Below are positions 30,426 to 44,180 of a stretch of DNA of 64,000 bases, piece by piece. The stretch is from the NCBI GenBank assembly GCA_025765595.1, contig JAIVFH010000006.1, positions 606,443 through 670,442 on the forward strand, given 5' to 3'. Source of the DNA: Obelidium mucronatum. Lineage: Eukaryota > Chytridiomycota > Chytridiomycetes > Chytridiales > Chytriomycetaceae. The notes beneath the pieces are model-generated. The model worked only from the letters and a program-made list of their open reading frames with translations. It was not told where the DNA came from and did no database searches. How positions within the stretch are numbered: the first letter of the stretch is position 1; every line of letters begins with the position of its first letter. A program made the translations under genes and the position numbers.

Positions 30426-33400
30426 ATGTCAGAAACCAACGGTTCCAGCTCGAATGCCAATCGCGGCAATCGTCGACCGCGGTACCGCGGAAGTGCCAAG
30501 AAGCCTTCCGGGCCGCCATCCTCGCTTCCGAGTGCGTCATCCGGCAGCGCTGCCATGAATCCCAACGCGCAACCGTTTGATCCCGCGCCGACTCCGACGC
30601 CGGCGCCGGCGCCGTACAATCCAAGCGTCGTCCGCGTCAGGAAAACAGCGGCGCCGGAAAACAAGGAAAACGCGCCGCAGCGAAACCAAGCCCAGCGCAG
30701 CCACGCGCGCGGCGGCGCCGCAACAACACAACAAGCGGCGCGAAACCCAGCCAGGCGGCGCGAGCAGCTCGAGAAGGAGCGCCAGAACATGGACCTAGCC
30801 GCGCGGCTGACGGCGCAGCTCAACGGCGGCGTGCTGGAGTGCATGATTTGCTACGACTTTGTGCGGCCCAAAGACCCCATCTGGACGTGTTCAAAGTCGT
30901 GTTTTGCGGTGTTTCATGCAAAGTGCATTCGCGTGTGGGCGGCGTCATCGTCGTCTTCGAATTCTAACCTGAATTTGACGGAGAAACCTGAATGGCGGTG
31001 TCCGGGGTGTCAGTTCAAGTAATTGTCAAGATGTGATTCAGTTTTTGAGTCTATTTTACTCATTTGCTCATCCCTGTAGGTCCAACGAATCGCCCTACCC
31101 GTCCTGTTTTTGTGGGAAAACAGATCATCCAAATAGTAGAGTTTTAAATGCAACTGCTCATTCATGTGGAGACCAGTGTTTGAAGCCCCGGAGCTGCCCT
31201 CATAAGTGTACTGCCGTCTGCCATCCTGGTCCTTGCGAAAAGTGCGAGTTAACAGCCCCTGAGATGGATTGCTATTGCGGGAAAGTCGTCTTGAAGTTTC
31301 GATGCGCTGATGTGGAAGAATCAATGGATTTATCTTGCGGTCAAATTTGTGGGAAGCTTCTTTCTTGTGGGAAACACGAATGCCCGAATCCATGTCATGA
31401 TTATCCGTGTGCGCCGTGTCCGGAACAAATTGAAATTGATTGTCAATGTGGAAAGTGCACAACGAGTGTCTCGTGTGACTTTGACTCCAAGAATGAAGTC
31501 TTTCAGTGCGAGGAGTTGTGTAATGTCGGGTTTCCTTGCGGAATTCATGTATGCGAGGAAACTTGCCATAAGCACGAGGAGGGTGCGCTTTGTGCGACGG
31601 ATCCTGGACGTGTGGAGACGTGCCCTTGTGGGGCAGAAACTGTGATCTCCCTTCTTGGTGGAAGGAATAGAGAGTCCTGTACAGAAGCGATACCGTTATG
31701 TGAAAATACCTGTGCAAAAACGTATGGTTTTCGCATTCTGGCGGGGCGGCGATTCTAACTTAACTCTGGTTATTTTTTCAGCCTCAAGTGTGGGCATATT
31801 TGTACTGCCCAGTGTCACAATGGCGAATGCGCTCCTTGTGCATATAAAGTAAACTTGCCATGTCGATGCGGCAAGAGCACGTTTGCCTTGCTTTGTGGAG
31901 AAATTGAATTGAATGAAGAGGGCACCTACCAGACGCAACTCTGTGACAGAGTTTGCACCATGAAACGGTCATGCAAACGACATCTGTGTAACAATGTTTG
32001 CTGTCCTACTGATTTGGCTTCTCATTATTGCGAGTTGCAGTGTGGAAAGACACTTCGGGTAAGGGGTGAAATTTTTTTCTCCTTTTTTTTGACAAATGAA
32101 AAATTTTAGTGTGGCCAACATAACTGTCAAATGGCTTGCGGTCATTCAGAACGCTGCCATGATTGTTTTGAAGGTGTCAGTTTCGAAGAATTATCATGCA
32201 CATGTGGCTCTTCTGTTTTGTATCCTCCAATCGCATGTGGCACGGAACCACCTAAATGTAACCGCCCATGCCGGCTACCCCTTTCATGCGGGCACGTTGC
32301 CTACAGTAATCACCAGTGCCATCCTCGCAGTGAACCTTGCCCGAAGTGCATGATTTTCGTAGATCGTGAATGTGCCTGTGGAAAGTCTGTGATGAAGAAT
32401 GTTGCCTGCTCGCGAATTGGTGCTCCAAGCTGTGGAAAGCCATGTAATAAACCTGTGGATGGCTGTTTGCATCCTTGCAAGCGTGCTTGTCATGCCGGCG
32501 AATGTATCGATGCCAACAACAAGTGCCTGGAAAGATGTAAGAAACCTTTGCGCTGAATTCCCCAATCTTGTTGATTAAAGGCAGATCTCAGGTAATCGCC
32601 CTCGACCAATGTGTGGGCATGTTTGCGCGTACCCATGTCATCGCAAAAACTTCTGTACTGAGGATAAGCCTTGCCAGCAAAAGGTGAAGGAGACATGTCC
32701 TTGTGGACATCGGTCGGCCGAATTTCCGTGTGGCGCTTGGAAAGAGAACTCTGGTCGTGCGTCTGCTCCCAGCCGGTTGCAATGTGATGATGCATGTGCC
32801 GTTTTCAAGAGAAACAAAGCTCTAGCAGAGGCTCTTGAGATTGATACCGCAGCTGGAACAGCCACGCCAAATGCACCAACAAGTCTTCCTTTGACGGAAC
32901 TCCCGAACGTGACGACTTCTCTGTCTGCCGCCGCTCGACTTGAGCCTCTTGAAACGCAGCTACACATTCTGAAATATGCGTATCAGAATCTTATTTGGTG
33001 TCGTACTGTAGAAAAAGTCCTCAGCGACTTTGTGAATGATGGGTCGAAAAAGACTCATCACTATATGTGTACGAAGCCTCTGGGAATTCGATTTTTGGTT
33101 GCTTTGGCGCCGTATTATGGGCTGGATGCCGAAGTCGTTGATGCAAGTTGGGGGACCGCGAAAACAAGTGTTATCCTTCGAAAGAGGTTACGAGGATCTC
33201 CAGCCGCGATTCCTGCTACTTTGTGTTCGTCAATTGCGCCAAACTATCAAGCAATCGCTGCATCTCTTTTGGCTCCTCCACCTCCACCTCCGCTGTCGGA
33301 AAATGTGCTTGAATCTGATGAGGCAGGTAAACAGGATGATGGTCCATCAGATCTTTCGAATCCAGCAATAACCCATCATGATGGTCCTCCTCCTCCTGTA

Positions 33401-33826
33401 TCAAGTGTTTCAACGGCAGTAAATGGATTCAAAGTCATGAATCTACGTGGTTCATTGGAGGATCGTGACATTTGCGACTTGGTTGAACCAGTTCTAGGAT
33501 GTCCAGTTTCTGTAACCTGGCTGATGGAGGAATCCAAAAATAATTGTGTGATACAACTGGTGGAGGGTGGGATTGATATGTCTGAAGTCGAGTATATTTT
33601 GGCAACAAATGCGGAAACGCTTTATGGAAAGGTTGTTATGGATGGTTTGGCAGAAGAACTTGAGCTTTGTTGGATCAACCATAAGCAACAAGTGACGGCC
33701 ATTGTACCGATTGGAATGAAGAGGGGTGGAAGAAAGGGAAAGGAGGTGAAGGATATGCCTCAGAAACAACGGCCAGCTGGGATAGGAAGAGAGAGCATGT
33801 TTAGTGCTCTCATGAATGATGAGTGA
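30426..33826 (+). CDS. NFX1: NF-X1-type zinc-finger protein with RING/PHD-like and R3H domains
   Basis: Exons are 30426-31018, 31080-31721, 31782-32058, 32110-32536 and 32592-33826, giving 1,057 residues. The N-terminal ~135 residues are low complexity and GC-rich. A RING/PHD-type finger (CMICYDF ... CSKSCFAVFHAKC ... WRCPGCQ) lies at ~139-196. A long series of NF-X1 zinc fingers follows (~215-790), each of the form CGxHxC...CHxGxCxxC, for example LKCGHICTAQCHNGECAPC across intron 2. An R3H domain comes at about 840-910 (KVLSDFVND, PLGIRFLVALAPYYGLD), then a Pro-rich linker and a C-terminal RNA-binding-like fold. NFX1, yeast FAP1 and fly shuttle craft have this architecture; they act as nuclear regulators, and yeast Fap1 binds FKBP12. 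An E3 ligase role is possible from the RING. Confidence 0.5.
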
Positions 33827-33964
33827 AACTGAAATAAAACTATCAACATGAGCATTGAAATTTAGATTAACAGATTCTATTCAACTGTTCAAAAACACAA
33901 GTACTGGATCGATTTGGGTAAAAAAAAAAAATGAAGAAAAAAATACAAGCTATATATCCAACCC

Positions 33965-36900
33965 CTACTTCTCCTTGAGTGTAGGATCTTCAAAAAGACT
34001 CGATCCTATTCCATGAGCCTTTTCCCAGAATTGCCACCAGGCAACTTCTTCAGCCCAATTATGTTCGCCCGTAGCATGCATTGCAGCAACTCTTGCTTCC
34101 TCAAACACCCGTTCGTAGTTATTTCGAGGTTGTCGTGATGATTCCCCTCGATGTGTTTGACCACCCACTTCAACGACCTCTCTTCTTCCACCCAAATGAC
34201 CCCATCGCACCAAATATGCCAAAAGCTCAAAGAACTTGAGACTGATATCTTCGACAACCAGACCAATAACGACAGAAAGAATGACAACAGCCCAGAATCG
34301 AATCTGACTATGAATGATTGGGAAATACAATCCGCTGTACTCATATGCCGTATCAGAACCGAACACAGAGTGAGGCGTCCATACGTAGGAGTATACGAAT
34401 TGATATCCAATCCATACCAAGAACGTTAGTGCCCCGATTCCATGATGTACCGCTGTTATCGTGTGGGACTCAATGTACAAAACCTTGATGGTACAGAAGA
34501 GAATTGTGATGGTGTAAGATATGGTTCCAAAAGGATATAGCCCAGTTTCTTGGTCAGGACCCGTTCCATCTGACAAAAGAACTTGTTGAAACCAAGAAGA
34601 GGCGTTTGCTTTGAAGAAGAGAGGGCTTTGTATGTTTCCTTTCTCAGCAGAGTTGAAGAATCCGCCATAAAGTATAGCTGGAAGGAGCACCGAGAGAACT
34701 GCGTGCAAAAACGCTTGGAAGAACCATCTAAGTTGAATGCGGAAGTTGAATCCGCGATTTTGTTGGCCGTAGCGATAGAGTTCAGGAACTGCCATGAGGG
34801 TACTTCGGTTTAAATCCTTTTCAAAGATTCCCACAACAATGACAGGGAGTGCCGTGAACAACACATTATTAAGAGATAGTGTCCATTGCTCATACAATGA
34901 GGTTCCTGAATAGCCACACCAGAATTGAAAGATTAATTGGGTGCCATAAAACGTTATGTTCTGTTGCGAAAAAAATTAACAAAAATAGCCACACATTAAT
35001 TAAAGCACGTACCTTGTAGAGGGTTCCCATTGTAAACAAGCAAATTCGAACATAAGACCAGCGACCGTGAACGAAAAGTAAAGGTTCCAAAAATCTGAAC
35101 TTTGCAATGGAGTAATCTGAAGCACGAGAAGCGGCAAGTCCCTCACGCCCGGTAATACCGATTCCAACATGAGCACAAAGCAACATTGGGATGTCGTTTG
35201 CACCGTCACCAATCGCCAGAGTGACACCGGACTGTCGTGGACGCAACAGTACGGTAGTCCAGAATCTGGACCAAGCAGTTGGCGGTGGACCACTGAGCTC
35301 AGTGAGGAGTGGGGAGGCCCCCGATGCTGACAAGTGCTGCCTATTAAGGCGGTCTTTCACCATTCGCACCAATAAGGCCTTTTGGGAGGGAGAGAACCGG
35401 CAGCAAATAACGTTGTCTGCAGCAATCAGAAGATCCAATAACCGTTCAAAAGTAGTGCTTTCTGGATTGGCCGCAAGATGTTTTTCAATCTTTGACAGGA
35501 GCCGACCTTCAACAGCTACCAATATGTGGCAGCTTGCAAGCACTACATCTGGATTGTTTGGATCCCGCTTCAACTCCTTAAACTTGATGATAGATTCCTC
35601 AATCCAGTTGTGAATTCCAGCAACAGCATTTCCATTCCGACTTGCAAGTTGACAGGTTTCGTCGTTCAACAGCATCAAATGCGAATCCCTCTTGATCAAG
35701 TTACAGGTACGGCCGATGTTAATGGCAGTTTCTGTTTTGTCGCCAGTTAACATCCACACACGGATATTCGCCCTTCGAAGATTTTCGATTGTGTTAGGAA
35801 CACCTTCTTGCAATTTATCTTCAATAGCAGTAGCTCCTAAAAGCGTGAGACCCCGTTCCAATTCTTCTGCAACAGCTGCAACCAGTGCAACTCGATTGGT
35901 GATGGCCGTTGTTGCTTCAGCGTACTTCTCATTCCAAGTCTGATAGACAGCGGGGTCAAGCTCTTTAAAAGCATAGAGCAAGGTTCTTAACCCTTCAGTA
36001 GCATAGGCCCCAGTATCTGCAAGTGTCTTAGCTTTGATTTCACGTTGTTCAGGAGTCAATTCCGAATCGCTGTGCAGTCTTTCAAGAATCACATTATCGG
36101 CACCTTTCGTCAATAACATGATGCGACCATCAGGATACTTGTAAATAGTAGACATTCTTTTGCGGTCACTGGTAAACTCAATTGTGTTGAGAATCTCGTA
36201 TTCAGAGTCCACCAACTGGCTTAAGATGCTCAGCGACAACGTCGTAGGAGTTCGGGTTTTGTACACAAAAGACAAATCTCGTGCAGCATTCACAATAGCT
36301 ACTTCATCGGCAGATGACGACTGATAAAGGATTGAGGAAACTGTGTGGGCGTTGGGCATTTTTTCATCAGAATTGAATGGTGGCAAGTTGCTGTCGATTT
36401 GAGCTTGTGACAAATCCGGTACAACAGAGTGACAAAGTGCCATTGCTTCAAGAAAATTGTAGGTTTGTTGTTGAGCGGGAGACATTCCAGCCCCACGAAG
36501 CCTAGCGATGGAAAGCTCCTGAATGACAAGCGTGCCGTCACATGAATCATCATTTCGAGGCGGACATGAAGGGTGACGAATTGATCGCCCAGCGACACTG
36601 AAAAGTCGGAATTCCATGATGTTTTCAGTCCTGTATACGGAAATTAATCTTTTTCTCCAGTGAAGATAAAAAAAACTTACAAAGTCCCAGTTTTATCACT
36701 AAATACATATTGAACCTGCCCCAGCTCTTCGTTTAAACTACTAGTATTCGCTTGTGCAGGAATATCACGTTCATGATCGTACATTGCCAGGTCATTCATC
36801 ATGAAATAGACCTGAACAATCTTCACAACTTCCATTGTCACGTACAATGAGATTGGAATGAAAGCATTGAAGAGAATCAAGAAAGTAAAGTACACCAAAG

Positions 36901-38388
36901 AGTATCCCGTGTTATCCGCTAGATACCAATGACGCAATGCCTCAGAAGAAGGATATTTGCGTTCATTGGAATCCCAGACCACATAGGCGATAGTTCCAAC
37001 GGCCGAAAACACGAGCAAAGATGCCAAGATCAAAATGATGACCTTATTGGTCAAGCGTTCAACGTGTGGCATTTTGGCAGCTGGAGGAGCGTACGAGTTC
37101 ATGCGGATTTTGCTTTCCTCTCCAGTATAAACAGCAACTCCAAAAACTTCCTTCGTGTTTCGCAAGGTCGCACCTCTTTGCAAGAACTGATTTGGTGTCA
37201 AAGGATATCGACTACCAGAATTGTCCACGAGAAAACCATCAAAGTTGTACAGATCGCCAGACGGGCTTTCCGTGTGAAGAAGGGCTAAAAAAAAATTTCA
37301 GAACAAAAGCAATCAAGTTGAGGTGTTCGAACCCTTGAAGTTGGCCAAAGAATCAACATCAAAAATTGCGTCACTTGTTGCCTTTAAAGCTTGCCGTTGT
37401 TTTAAATTCGTTTCTCCATCCAAATTTGAAGTCTCCACGAAACAAACACCATCTGCGTTTGACGAGGCCAACACAACAATATCGGCAGGGATGAATTCCC
37501 TGTCCCGTAAACGGATAATATCGCCAACTCGAATATCTTTGCACGAAACTTTAACCCAATCCCCGGATGCTAAGCCCTGCTTCGTCCGCAAATTGTTGGC
37601 CGGATTCAATCCCTGCATTTCAATTCCTCCGGACACGGTAATCGTTGGAACTTCTGCTGATGGCGGAGCTGGAGCTGTTCCACGAACTGATGCATTCCTC
37701 AAAACGCTGCCACGAATACCTGGGCCAGTAACTGCAAGGCGTAATACTGGTGCATTATTTTCCGCCGCATCTTGCTTGTGTCGAAAGAAGTCATCATACG
37801 CTTCTTTGATCATCGAAACGATAATGAAGAATGACAGAGGAAAGATTGTGGTAAAGCGGCCAGTTGGACTCACGTTCGGAATTATCTAATACAATCAATC
37901 CCACATCAATATAGTATTGGCAGTAGAATTATCAAAAGTACAGTTACCTGCAACATGGATACCATAAAGAAGTAGATATTTGCAACTTTGGAGAACTGTA
38001 CTACAAGCTGGCTAGGAATGAAACTGACGATCGTGTAGCGTGCCGTCCGCACAGTATTGTCCACGAAAGGATTCAGGGCCTTAGCTCTAGCAGAGTCCTG
38101 AGCCATTTTTAACACGAGAAGATATGGATAAAACAGGATTGGGTAGATTGCGTTCCTGCGCATCCAGGCAGGCCCCGTTGGCGGAGGGTCGTAATTCACA
38201 AATTTGTCGTCATGTCCAGGGTTAACAAAGAAACGGCGGCCGACGGCATTATCTGCGAGGATAATTTGCTGATTGTTAGTGGTTGTTATATTTGAGTGGG
38301 AGATCGAACCTTGTAATGAGAGAGAAACCCTAGATTGCACTTTTTTGATGGCAGCTGTTCCAACTGCTTTATCGTCCTGCGGCGACAT
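33965..38388 (-). CDS. P4-type ATPase, phospholipid flippase catalytic subunit
   Basis: Exons are 38388-37948, 37885-37333, 37284-36681, 36630-35013 and 34960-33965, giving 1,403 residues. The P4 signatures are all present: NTVRTARYTIVSFIP with FSKVANIYFF before the first membrane pair, the actuator motif DGET (~300), PISLY in the fourth membrane segment, the phosphorylated Asp in DKTGTLTEN (~527, across intron 3), KGADNV, MLTGDK and GDGANDIPML (~1013). Ten membrane segments are expected, and intron 4 splicing restores the usual FYGTQLIFQFWCGYSG region. These enzymes move aminophospholipids to the cytosolic leaflet at Golgi or plasma membrane, normally with a CDC50 partner, which is not in this window. 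Whether it belongs to the Drs2 or Dnf group cannot be told by eye. The gene converges on the NFX1-like gene with 138 bases between stops. Confidence 0.5.
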
Positions 38389-38764
38389 TGAGGAAGATCC
38401 AGCAAGTACGTTAGACGCTCTGTGTGGCGGTTAGCAAGGGCGATAAGGAGGTAGTGGAGTTGACCTGGCGTTCGATGTACTGGTAATGAAGGAGCCGTTT
38501 GTGTCTGAAGTTGCTGGGGCCAATATTTGATCAGGGTTGCTCATGGACTCAGAAGATGGTGATATATGTAGAGTTGATCCAGGCAGGGCACCAAGACTCA
38601 TTCACCAACTGGATAGAAGAGCGTGAGCAAACACAAAATTTTTCTATTGGGAAATCTTCACATACAAAAATGAGCTTTTTACTGTGCACTTTTTTTGTAA
38701 GTCATTGCGCACTGAAGCTATGCGGCGATAACGGCTGTCGGATTATTTCTTTTATTGACTGGCT
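38389..38764. other. Intergenic region between the flippase and PHO81-like genes
   Basis: This 376-base stretch contains the flippase promoter and the PHO81-like 3' end. A 112-codon plus-strand frame (38499-38837) runs antisense into the last PHO81-like exon and has no domain. Confidence 0.5.
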
Positions 38765-41700
38765 TCACATGCTTGGATTGACAGAATATTTGAGAACGGC
38801 CCCTGTCATAATTCCATCAACCCCCCCAGCCTCTTGATTGAGAACATTTGACCCATCTTGATTGCTCAACCCAAAAGATGCCAACATTAACCCACTCTGC
38901 TTGATAGTTGTAATCAAAGCCGGGACTTGAATCTACGTCGTCAAAGGTCAGTTTTGAGCACAATAATTCTCGACAAGGTATTACCAATGGAGTCGCTTCA
39001 CACATAATACCCAGAAAGTGACTTCTTTTAGAGAAGCGAATCGCCTCCTTAATGGATCCACACCGGCGGTCAGCCTCTGTCCAGCCTTCGGTGGTCGAAA
39101 TGCCACAATTTGTCTTGAAAAACACTCCAAAGTTTGGCTGCTTCCAATTCATTGTCACACATACTTGAGGGTTGAATGATGAAAAGATGAGCGACCGATT
39201 TGTTGAGTTGTCATAAACGGTCTTTAGAATAGCGTCCAAAAACGAGTTTACTGACGGCACAAATGGTAAAGCGAGTCCTTCCCTCTCACTTTGAGTCGGA
39301 TACTTAAGTTCGATACTTACTCCCACAGATGATGGTGTGTTCTAGAAACAGGAAGTTAGCAAGATCATCGAAAGAAAATCAATCGCAAGCACCTTCAGGA
39401 CTTCCTCCAGAGTCATAAATGCATCATATATAGCCTTGGTCAAATCAGCGTTGGAAACGAAACCGCTATCGGTTTGCATAGCGTTAGGAGAACCTCCAGC
39501 TTTGGAAGCCTTGAAAATTCTGCTAGCTTCTGCGTAAGAGAGGCTTCCCACACTCATATCAATCCCCGTTCCGTTGACTTCGCTCAACCGCAAAAACCAA
39601 CTTGGATAAACAACAGGAATCCCGTCACGAGTAAGTTGCACAACCACATTAATGTACTCTTGAACCAAAGAAGACGCGGTGATAAGGGACTGGATTCCAG
39701 ATTCGGTGTGTGCCTTGTTCACTGGTCCACCCGTATTCACAACCTAATAAAATCCAGTTGAGTGTCTACAATGAGAGAGTGATTCAAAAAAACGTCCAAC
39801 TTACCGTCGTTGACTTCCAATAAGTTTCGACTTTTCCACCAATCTGCAAACGTGGATGGATGAATGGGTTCACAACAGTGAACGAGAACTTCAATTCACC
39901 AACAACACGTAAATAAGAGTCGAACAGAGGAGCTACCATAACTTCATTTTCGCCCCACTTTCGAGAAGGGGTCATCAATTGGGAAGCAAGAACAACAGAA
40001 CGCCCAAGAATTTTAGTACCAAACGTTGGGTATATATCAAATTGTAGGGAAATTTCGGTAGGATCAGAAACAAAGAACGTAAAGGGTTCGGAGTCATCTG
40101 TCAATGGAAGGATGACATTGTATGGAATTTCACAGTCTGGCTTGTTGGATATGATCAACTTCAATGACGAGAGTTGTCTCGAACCGAAAAGCTGCAATAC
40201 GAAATTCGACTTAAGTGGACAGCAACAAACAATCCAAAAAAAACCCAAACCTTAATTGGCGAATTGTCTGAGCTATCCGAAGTAAAACTGCTCAAATTAA
40301 CCTGAACTAAGTACTTGTTGTCAAGGTAGTTGTGGCCGCTGAGAAGAAAACACAAAAGTTACAGGACTGTATCAAATGAGAATCAACTCACTAAATTCGG
40401 AAAGGGATAATTGGTGGCGGAAGCGACAACGACGGTAATTCTTCCATATCTAAGTCCTCCATCACCGCGTTGGCAGGCTCGGCGGTAAATAGGGCAGATG
40501 GTCTCATCGGTTGCAATTCTTCCATGGCCTTCACAGTGCCTCCAAAACTCTTGGAAGCCAAAGCAACCTTACTTTCATCTTGAATTTCCAACAACTTCGC
40601 AACTTCAATATGCCCATGATATAAAGCGTATGTCCAAGCATTCCAATCAGTTTCATCTTTCACCGACTTTGAACATCCAGCTCCTAATAGCAACTTCACA
40701 CATTCAATATGTCCTTCGGACGCCGCGTAGAACACAGGCGTCCACCCTTGAAACACGTCGACCAAATCAATATCCCCCTTATGTTGAATCAAAAGCGCAA
40801 GAAGATCAGCATGACCAGCCCGAGCAGCTAAGTGTAACGGAGATAGACCGTCACTGTTGAGAACCAAACTTGCTCCTTCAGACAACAAAAGAGTAGCAAT
40901 TTCCGTGTGCCCATGCTCGCATGCCAAACTCAAACTGCTTGACGTCATGGTTGTAACGGGGTCAACTGTAGCCCCCTTTTCCAAACATTGTTTGACACAG
41001 TTAGTGAAACCACCAATAATGGAGTACGTGAGCGCGGTAAACCCATCCAAATCCAAAAGGTTTATGTCGCATGTTGGTTGGCTGGAAATGAACGCAAGGC
41101 ATTCCAGCTTTCCATACATTGCTGCATAATGCAAAGGCTTCCTTCCATAAACGTCCAAACTTTCAATGTTTCCGCCACCAACTTCGACACTCATTTTCAA
41201 CACATCCAATCGCCCACTAATAGCCGCCTCATGAACACAGGTTCTGTTATTGATATCATCAATGTAGTTACAATCCACCACTCCTTGGGCGAGAAGAATT
41301 GCAATTGCATCCGACGAAGCGGAAGGCAACACTCTCAAGTAAACACGGGAAAAAAATTCACGATCGTCGTTGTGGATAGCTGCCTTTCGCTTTTCCAAAA
41401 AGCTCTTAATTTCTTCCAATCCGTGAGTATTGGGAGGAGCTTGGGCATTCAACAAGTTAACGAGTTCCGTTTCAAGGTCATTCATGGATTCGCTGACTTG
41501 ACCAAATACAGGTGATGCCAGGGAAGAAGTTCCATGAAACTTAGCAGACGCAATATCAGGAATAGGGGTCACAGGAGCAAAGTCACCATGCTCAATATAT
41601 GCTTCAATTTCGGCAATGTTGGTGGTTGCTGAATCAGTAAATTCCGTAAGAACTTCATTATTGAAGCATGGCTGAATTTCAACTTGGCGTGATAAATACA

Positions 41701-42350
41701 GCTCTTTTGTGGTAGACTTTGCGCGCTTGTCCCACTTTTTAAGAATCTTTCGAAACCCTTCACCGTTGACTTCAACGAATTTCTGATATTGGGTTGTTAA
41801 GGTTAAGAGGAAAACATAACAATATTCACCTGAAGCTTTGCAAGATCTTGTTGAAAAGAAGCAAATGCCTCTTTCAGAGTGACAAGGGCGGCAAGGTTTT
41901 GCGAAGACTTCCTGCCCTTGAGCACCTTTTTCTTGTCAACGAGTGATCGAAGACGGACCTTGAACTCTGACTCTTTCTGAAGATAAAAAGCATTGACCTT
42001 CAAAGTCATGGAGCAAAAGAAGTGGAATCAGTGACTGCAGCGAGTGTGTCATCAATAGCTAACTAACCTTTTCCAGTTCGCGCTCGAGCTTGAAGAAGAA
42101 GTTCGTCTTCAGTGCTTGAAACTCGGCCATGTGAGTTACATCGACGGCAGTAGCTAGCAGCACAGGTCCGCCTGCGGTCGCAGCTGCATTCTCAGCAAGA
42201 GCCTCGACCGCGTTGATCACCTTCTTCAGTGCCTTGTAGTTGAGGTACTGAGGCCCAGCCCACTCGGTCTGCTGTCCCTGAATAAACTTTCCAAACTGTT
42301 TGTGCCGGTGGTTAGCGATGGCATCAAGGGCAGGTCATCCAAACCTTCAT
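38765..42350 (-). CDS. PHO81: PHO81/NUC-2-like protein: SPX, ankyrin repeats and degenerate GDPD
   Basis: Nine minus-strand exons: 42350-42345, 42295-42068, 41997-41830, 41782-40392, 40338-40251, 40191-39805, 39743-39393, 39341-38985 and 38932-38765 (1,047 residues). The first exon codes only for Met-Lys; splicing then gives MKFGKFIQGQQ, the standard SPX start. The SPX domain (1-~190) keeps KALKK and GFRKILKKWDKRAKS, whose lysines bind inositol pyrophosphates. Six or so ankyrin repeats follow (~310-530; GRKPLHYAAMYGKLECL, SPLHLAARAGHADLL). The C-terminal half resembles glycerophosphodiesterases but starts VVNTGGPVNKAH, where active enzymes have a HRG motif, so catalysis is unlikely. In yeast and Neurospora this protein inhibits the PHO80-PHO85 kinase when phosphate is low. 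Final splicing gives IQVPALITTIKQSGLMLASFGL, as in family members. Confidence 0.5.
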
Positions 42351-44180
42351 GCAACACAAAGATCAAGAAGAAAAATTGCCAGAACTCTCCACGCGCCAAA
42401 TCTATTTGCTGTCCCATCCATTACCAGCCGTAACTCTAAAGGATATTTTACTTATCAACAATAGCAGTAGCCAGTTTAAGAACAAGGAGCAGTAATGGAA
42501 AACATATTTTCTCTTCTGAATCGAACACATAAAAGAAACATGACGGTCGGGGTAAAAATACGGTCGAAGATGCATAAAACGCAGTAAAGCAAGAAAGCTG
42601 ATAGGATGGGGGAACTGGCGGTGGGCTTTGATGCTATGATTTCGTGTACAATCCTTGAGAATGGGCAGCTGCTCTGGAATTGCTCCTAGAAGAATACGCA
42701 ATCTGTTGTTGTCATTTCATTCAGAGAGTCTGATCAAAGTGCAGCGTGTTCCAACGGTGCCAGCCGCACTCGCATCCGCCGACTTCAACTTAACAGCAGT
42801 TTATTGACCGTCACCCACATATATACTTGTACCAAAGAAGCCAAACTTCAGCAATATCAAACCTTAGCGATCATCTATACGCCGATTGCTTGGGAAGCAA
42901 CCAAGTCCAATTGATTCTGCGTTTCAATCGCTTAGATTCGCCAACAATGACTCTTCCCATGCCGCCAGCCATCCAAACAAGTGCCGCGACTGGTTTGTGT
43001 ATCTCCGATCTTGCTTTCCTGAAGCTCCTGAAGGGCCAGTGGGATCTCTCTGAAATAAGAACCAACAATCGAGCCACCAACTACTGTAACGACTATGAAG
43101 GAAGAAACAAAAAAAATTCAATTATGGAAAACAAGAAAGCAACGCTTCTCAACAGGCTTAAGTCCAAAACTACCCATACTCCGCCCAGGTACTAATCTAC
43201 ACTATGCGATTCTTTTGAGCCCCCATCTTCAACAAGTGTAACCAGTACAATAGATAAGTTTGCAATTTTCCAGCTAATTTTCATTTCCGTTTTCCCCTTC
43301 ATCAAAAAGTATAAGAGGAGCCATCTGTCCTCTTTCTGTACTTCACCCAAAACCTCAAAAAGGTGTCTCCAGAACTCATACGCCTTTTTGGTTTTGGGTC
43401 CTGAATGGCCAATCGCCTAAATTCAGTATTGACATCTTCGGACACGTTCCTGAAGAGTATACAGAGAAATCTGGTTAGTTTGTTTGCTCACGATGTCTTA
43501 AGAACTAAATTTTTTATGGTTCTTCCTCTATGTTTCATACAGTACAGGAATATGCGATTACAAATTTATTCAATAAATAAAGTCCCCTTCTCTTCTAAGC
43601 ATCCATTGGGGCGCTTTCTTGTTGTAGGAGTTTAGCCCAATATTTGGAAGGGCTAAATGGAGGGACAGCAGGGAGAAAGGCATGGAGACACTGATTCTTT
43701 TGGATTATCTTTCGATTTTGTGCCAAAACAACAGCAGTCACAGTCAACGAATAAAGATCCGCTTGGTATCCAGCAGTAGCGTGACATATTCTCCATCTGG
43801 TGAGCCTATTGTCATTGTGCTGCCATTGGTGGCAGCGATGGTGACCAAATTAGATAACTAGAGGTTGAAGAAAGAATGCAACGAACAGTTTTTTTTTTCC
43901 ATTTTCTGAGTGGTTTTCCAGTGGTTTTGCAGTTATTCTATGGTTGATTTTAAAGTGAATTCACGGTTTTTTTTGAGGCTTGTCGCGCATGATCGCATTC
44001 ACTTGAAGTACACGTGATTCGGAATGTGCACTGTTTCAAGAGTTTGACGTTGTTGGAATCAATACGGTTTGTTCAATCCTCTTGCCAAAGGAAATGGAAG
44101 GAAGAGGGTTCTGTGCAAACATACTGTCAAGGTTTGAGTTCTATTTCATCAGGGAACAGCGTGAACTCATTTAAATGCAA
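42351..44180. other. Gene-poor stretch upstream of the PHO81-like gene
   Basis: About 1.8 kb without a supported gene. A 122-codon plus-strand frame (42827-43195) and overlapping minus-strand frames have no domain and no convincing splice partners. The first few hundred bases should contain the PHO81-like promoter. Confidence 0.5.

Noticed and set aside
38499..38837. 112-codon plus-strand frame between the flippase and PHO81-like genes
   Set aside because: It runs antisense into the last PHO81-like exon (38765-38932) and has no recognisable feature.
38817..38984. Continuation of the PHO81-like frame past 38985 to a stop at 38817
   Set aside because: Using a GTAATA donor at 38984 and the acceptor before 38932 gives the conserved VPALI..GLMLASFG ending; the straight read-through does not.
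42827..43195. 122-codon plus frame with an antisense minus frame (42871-43080)
   Set aside because: Neither strand shows a family motif or plausible splicing; both look like chance frames in a gene-poor area.
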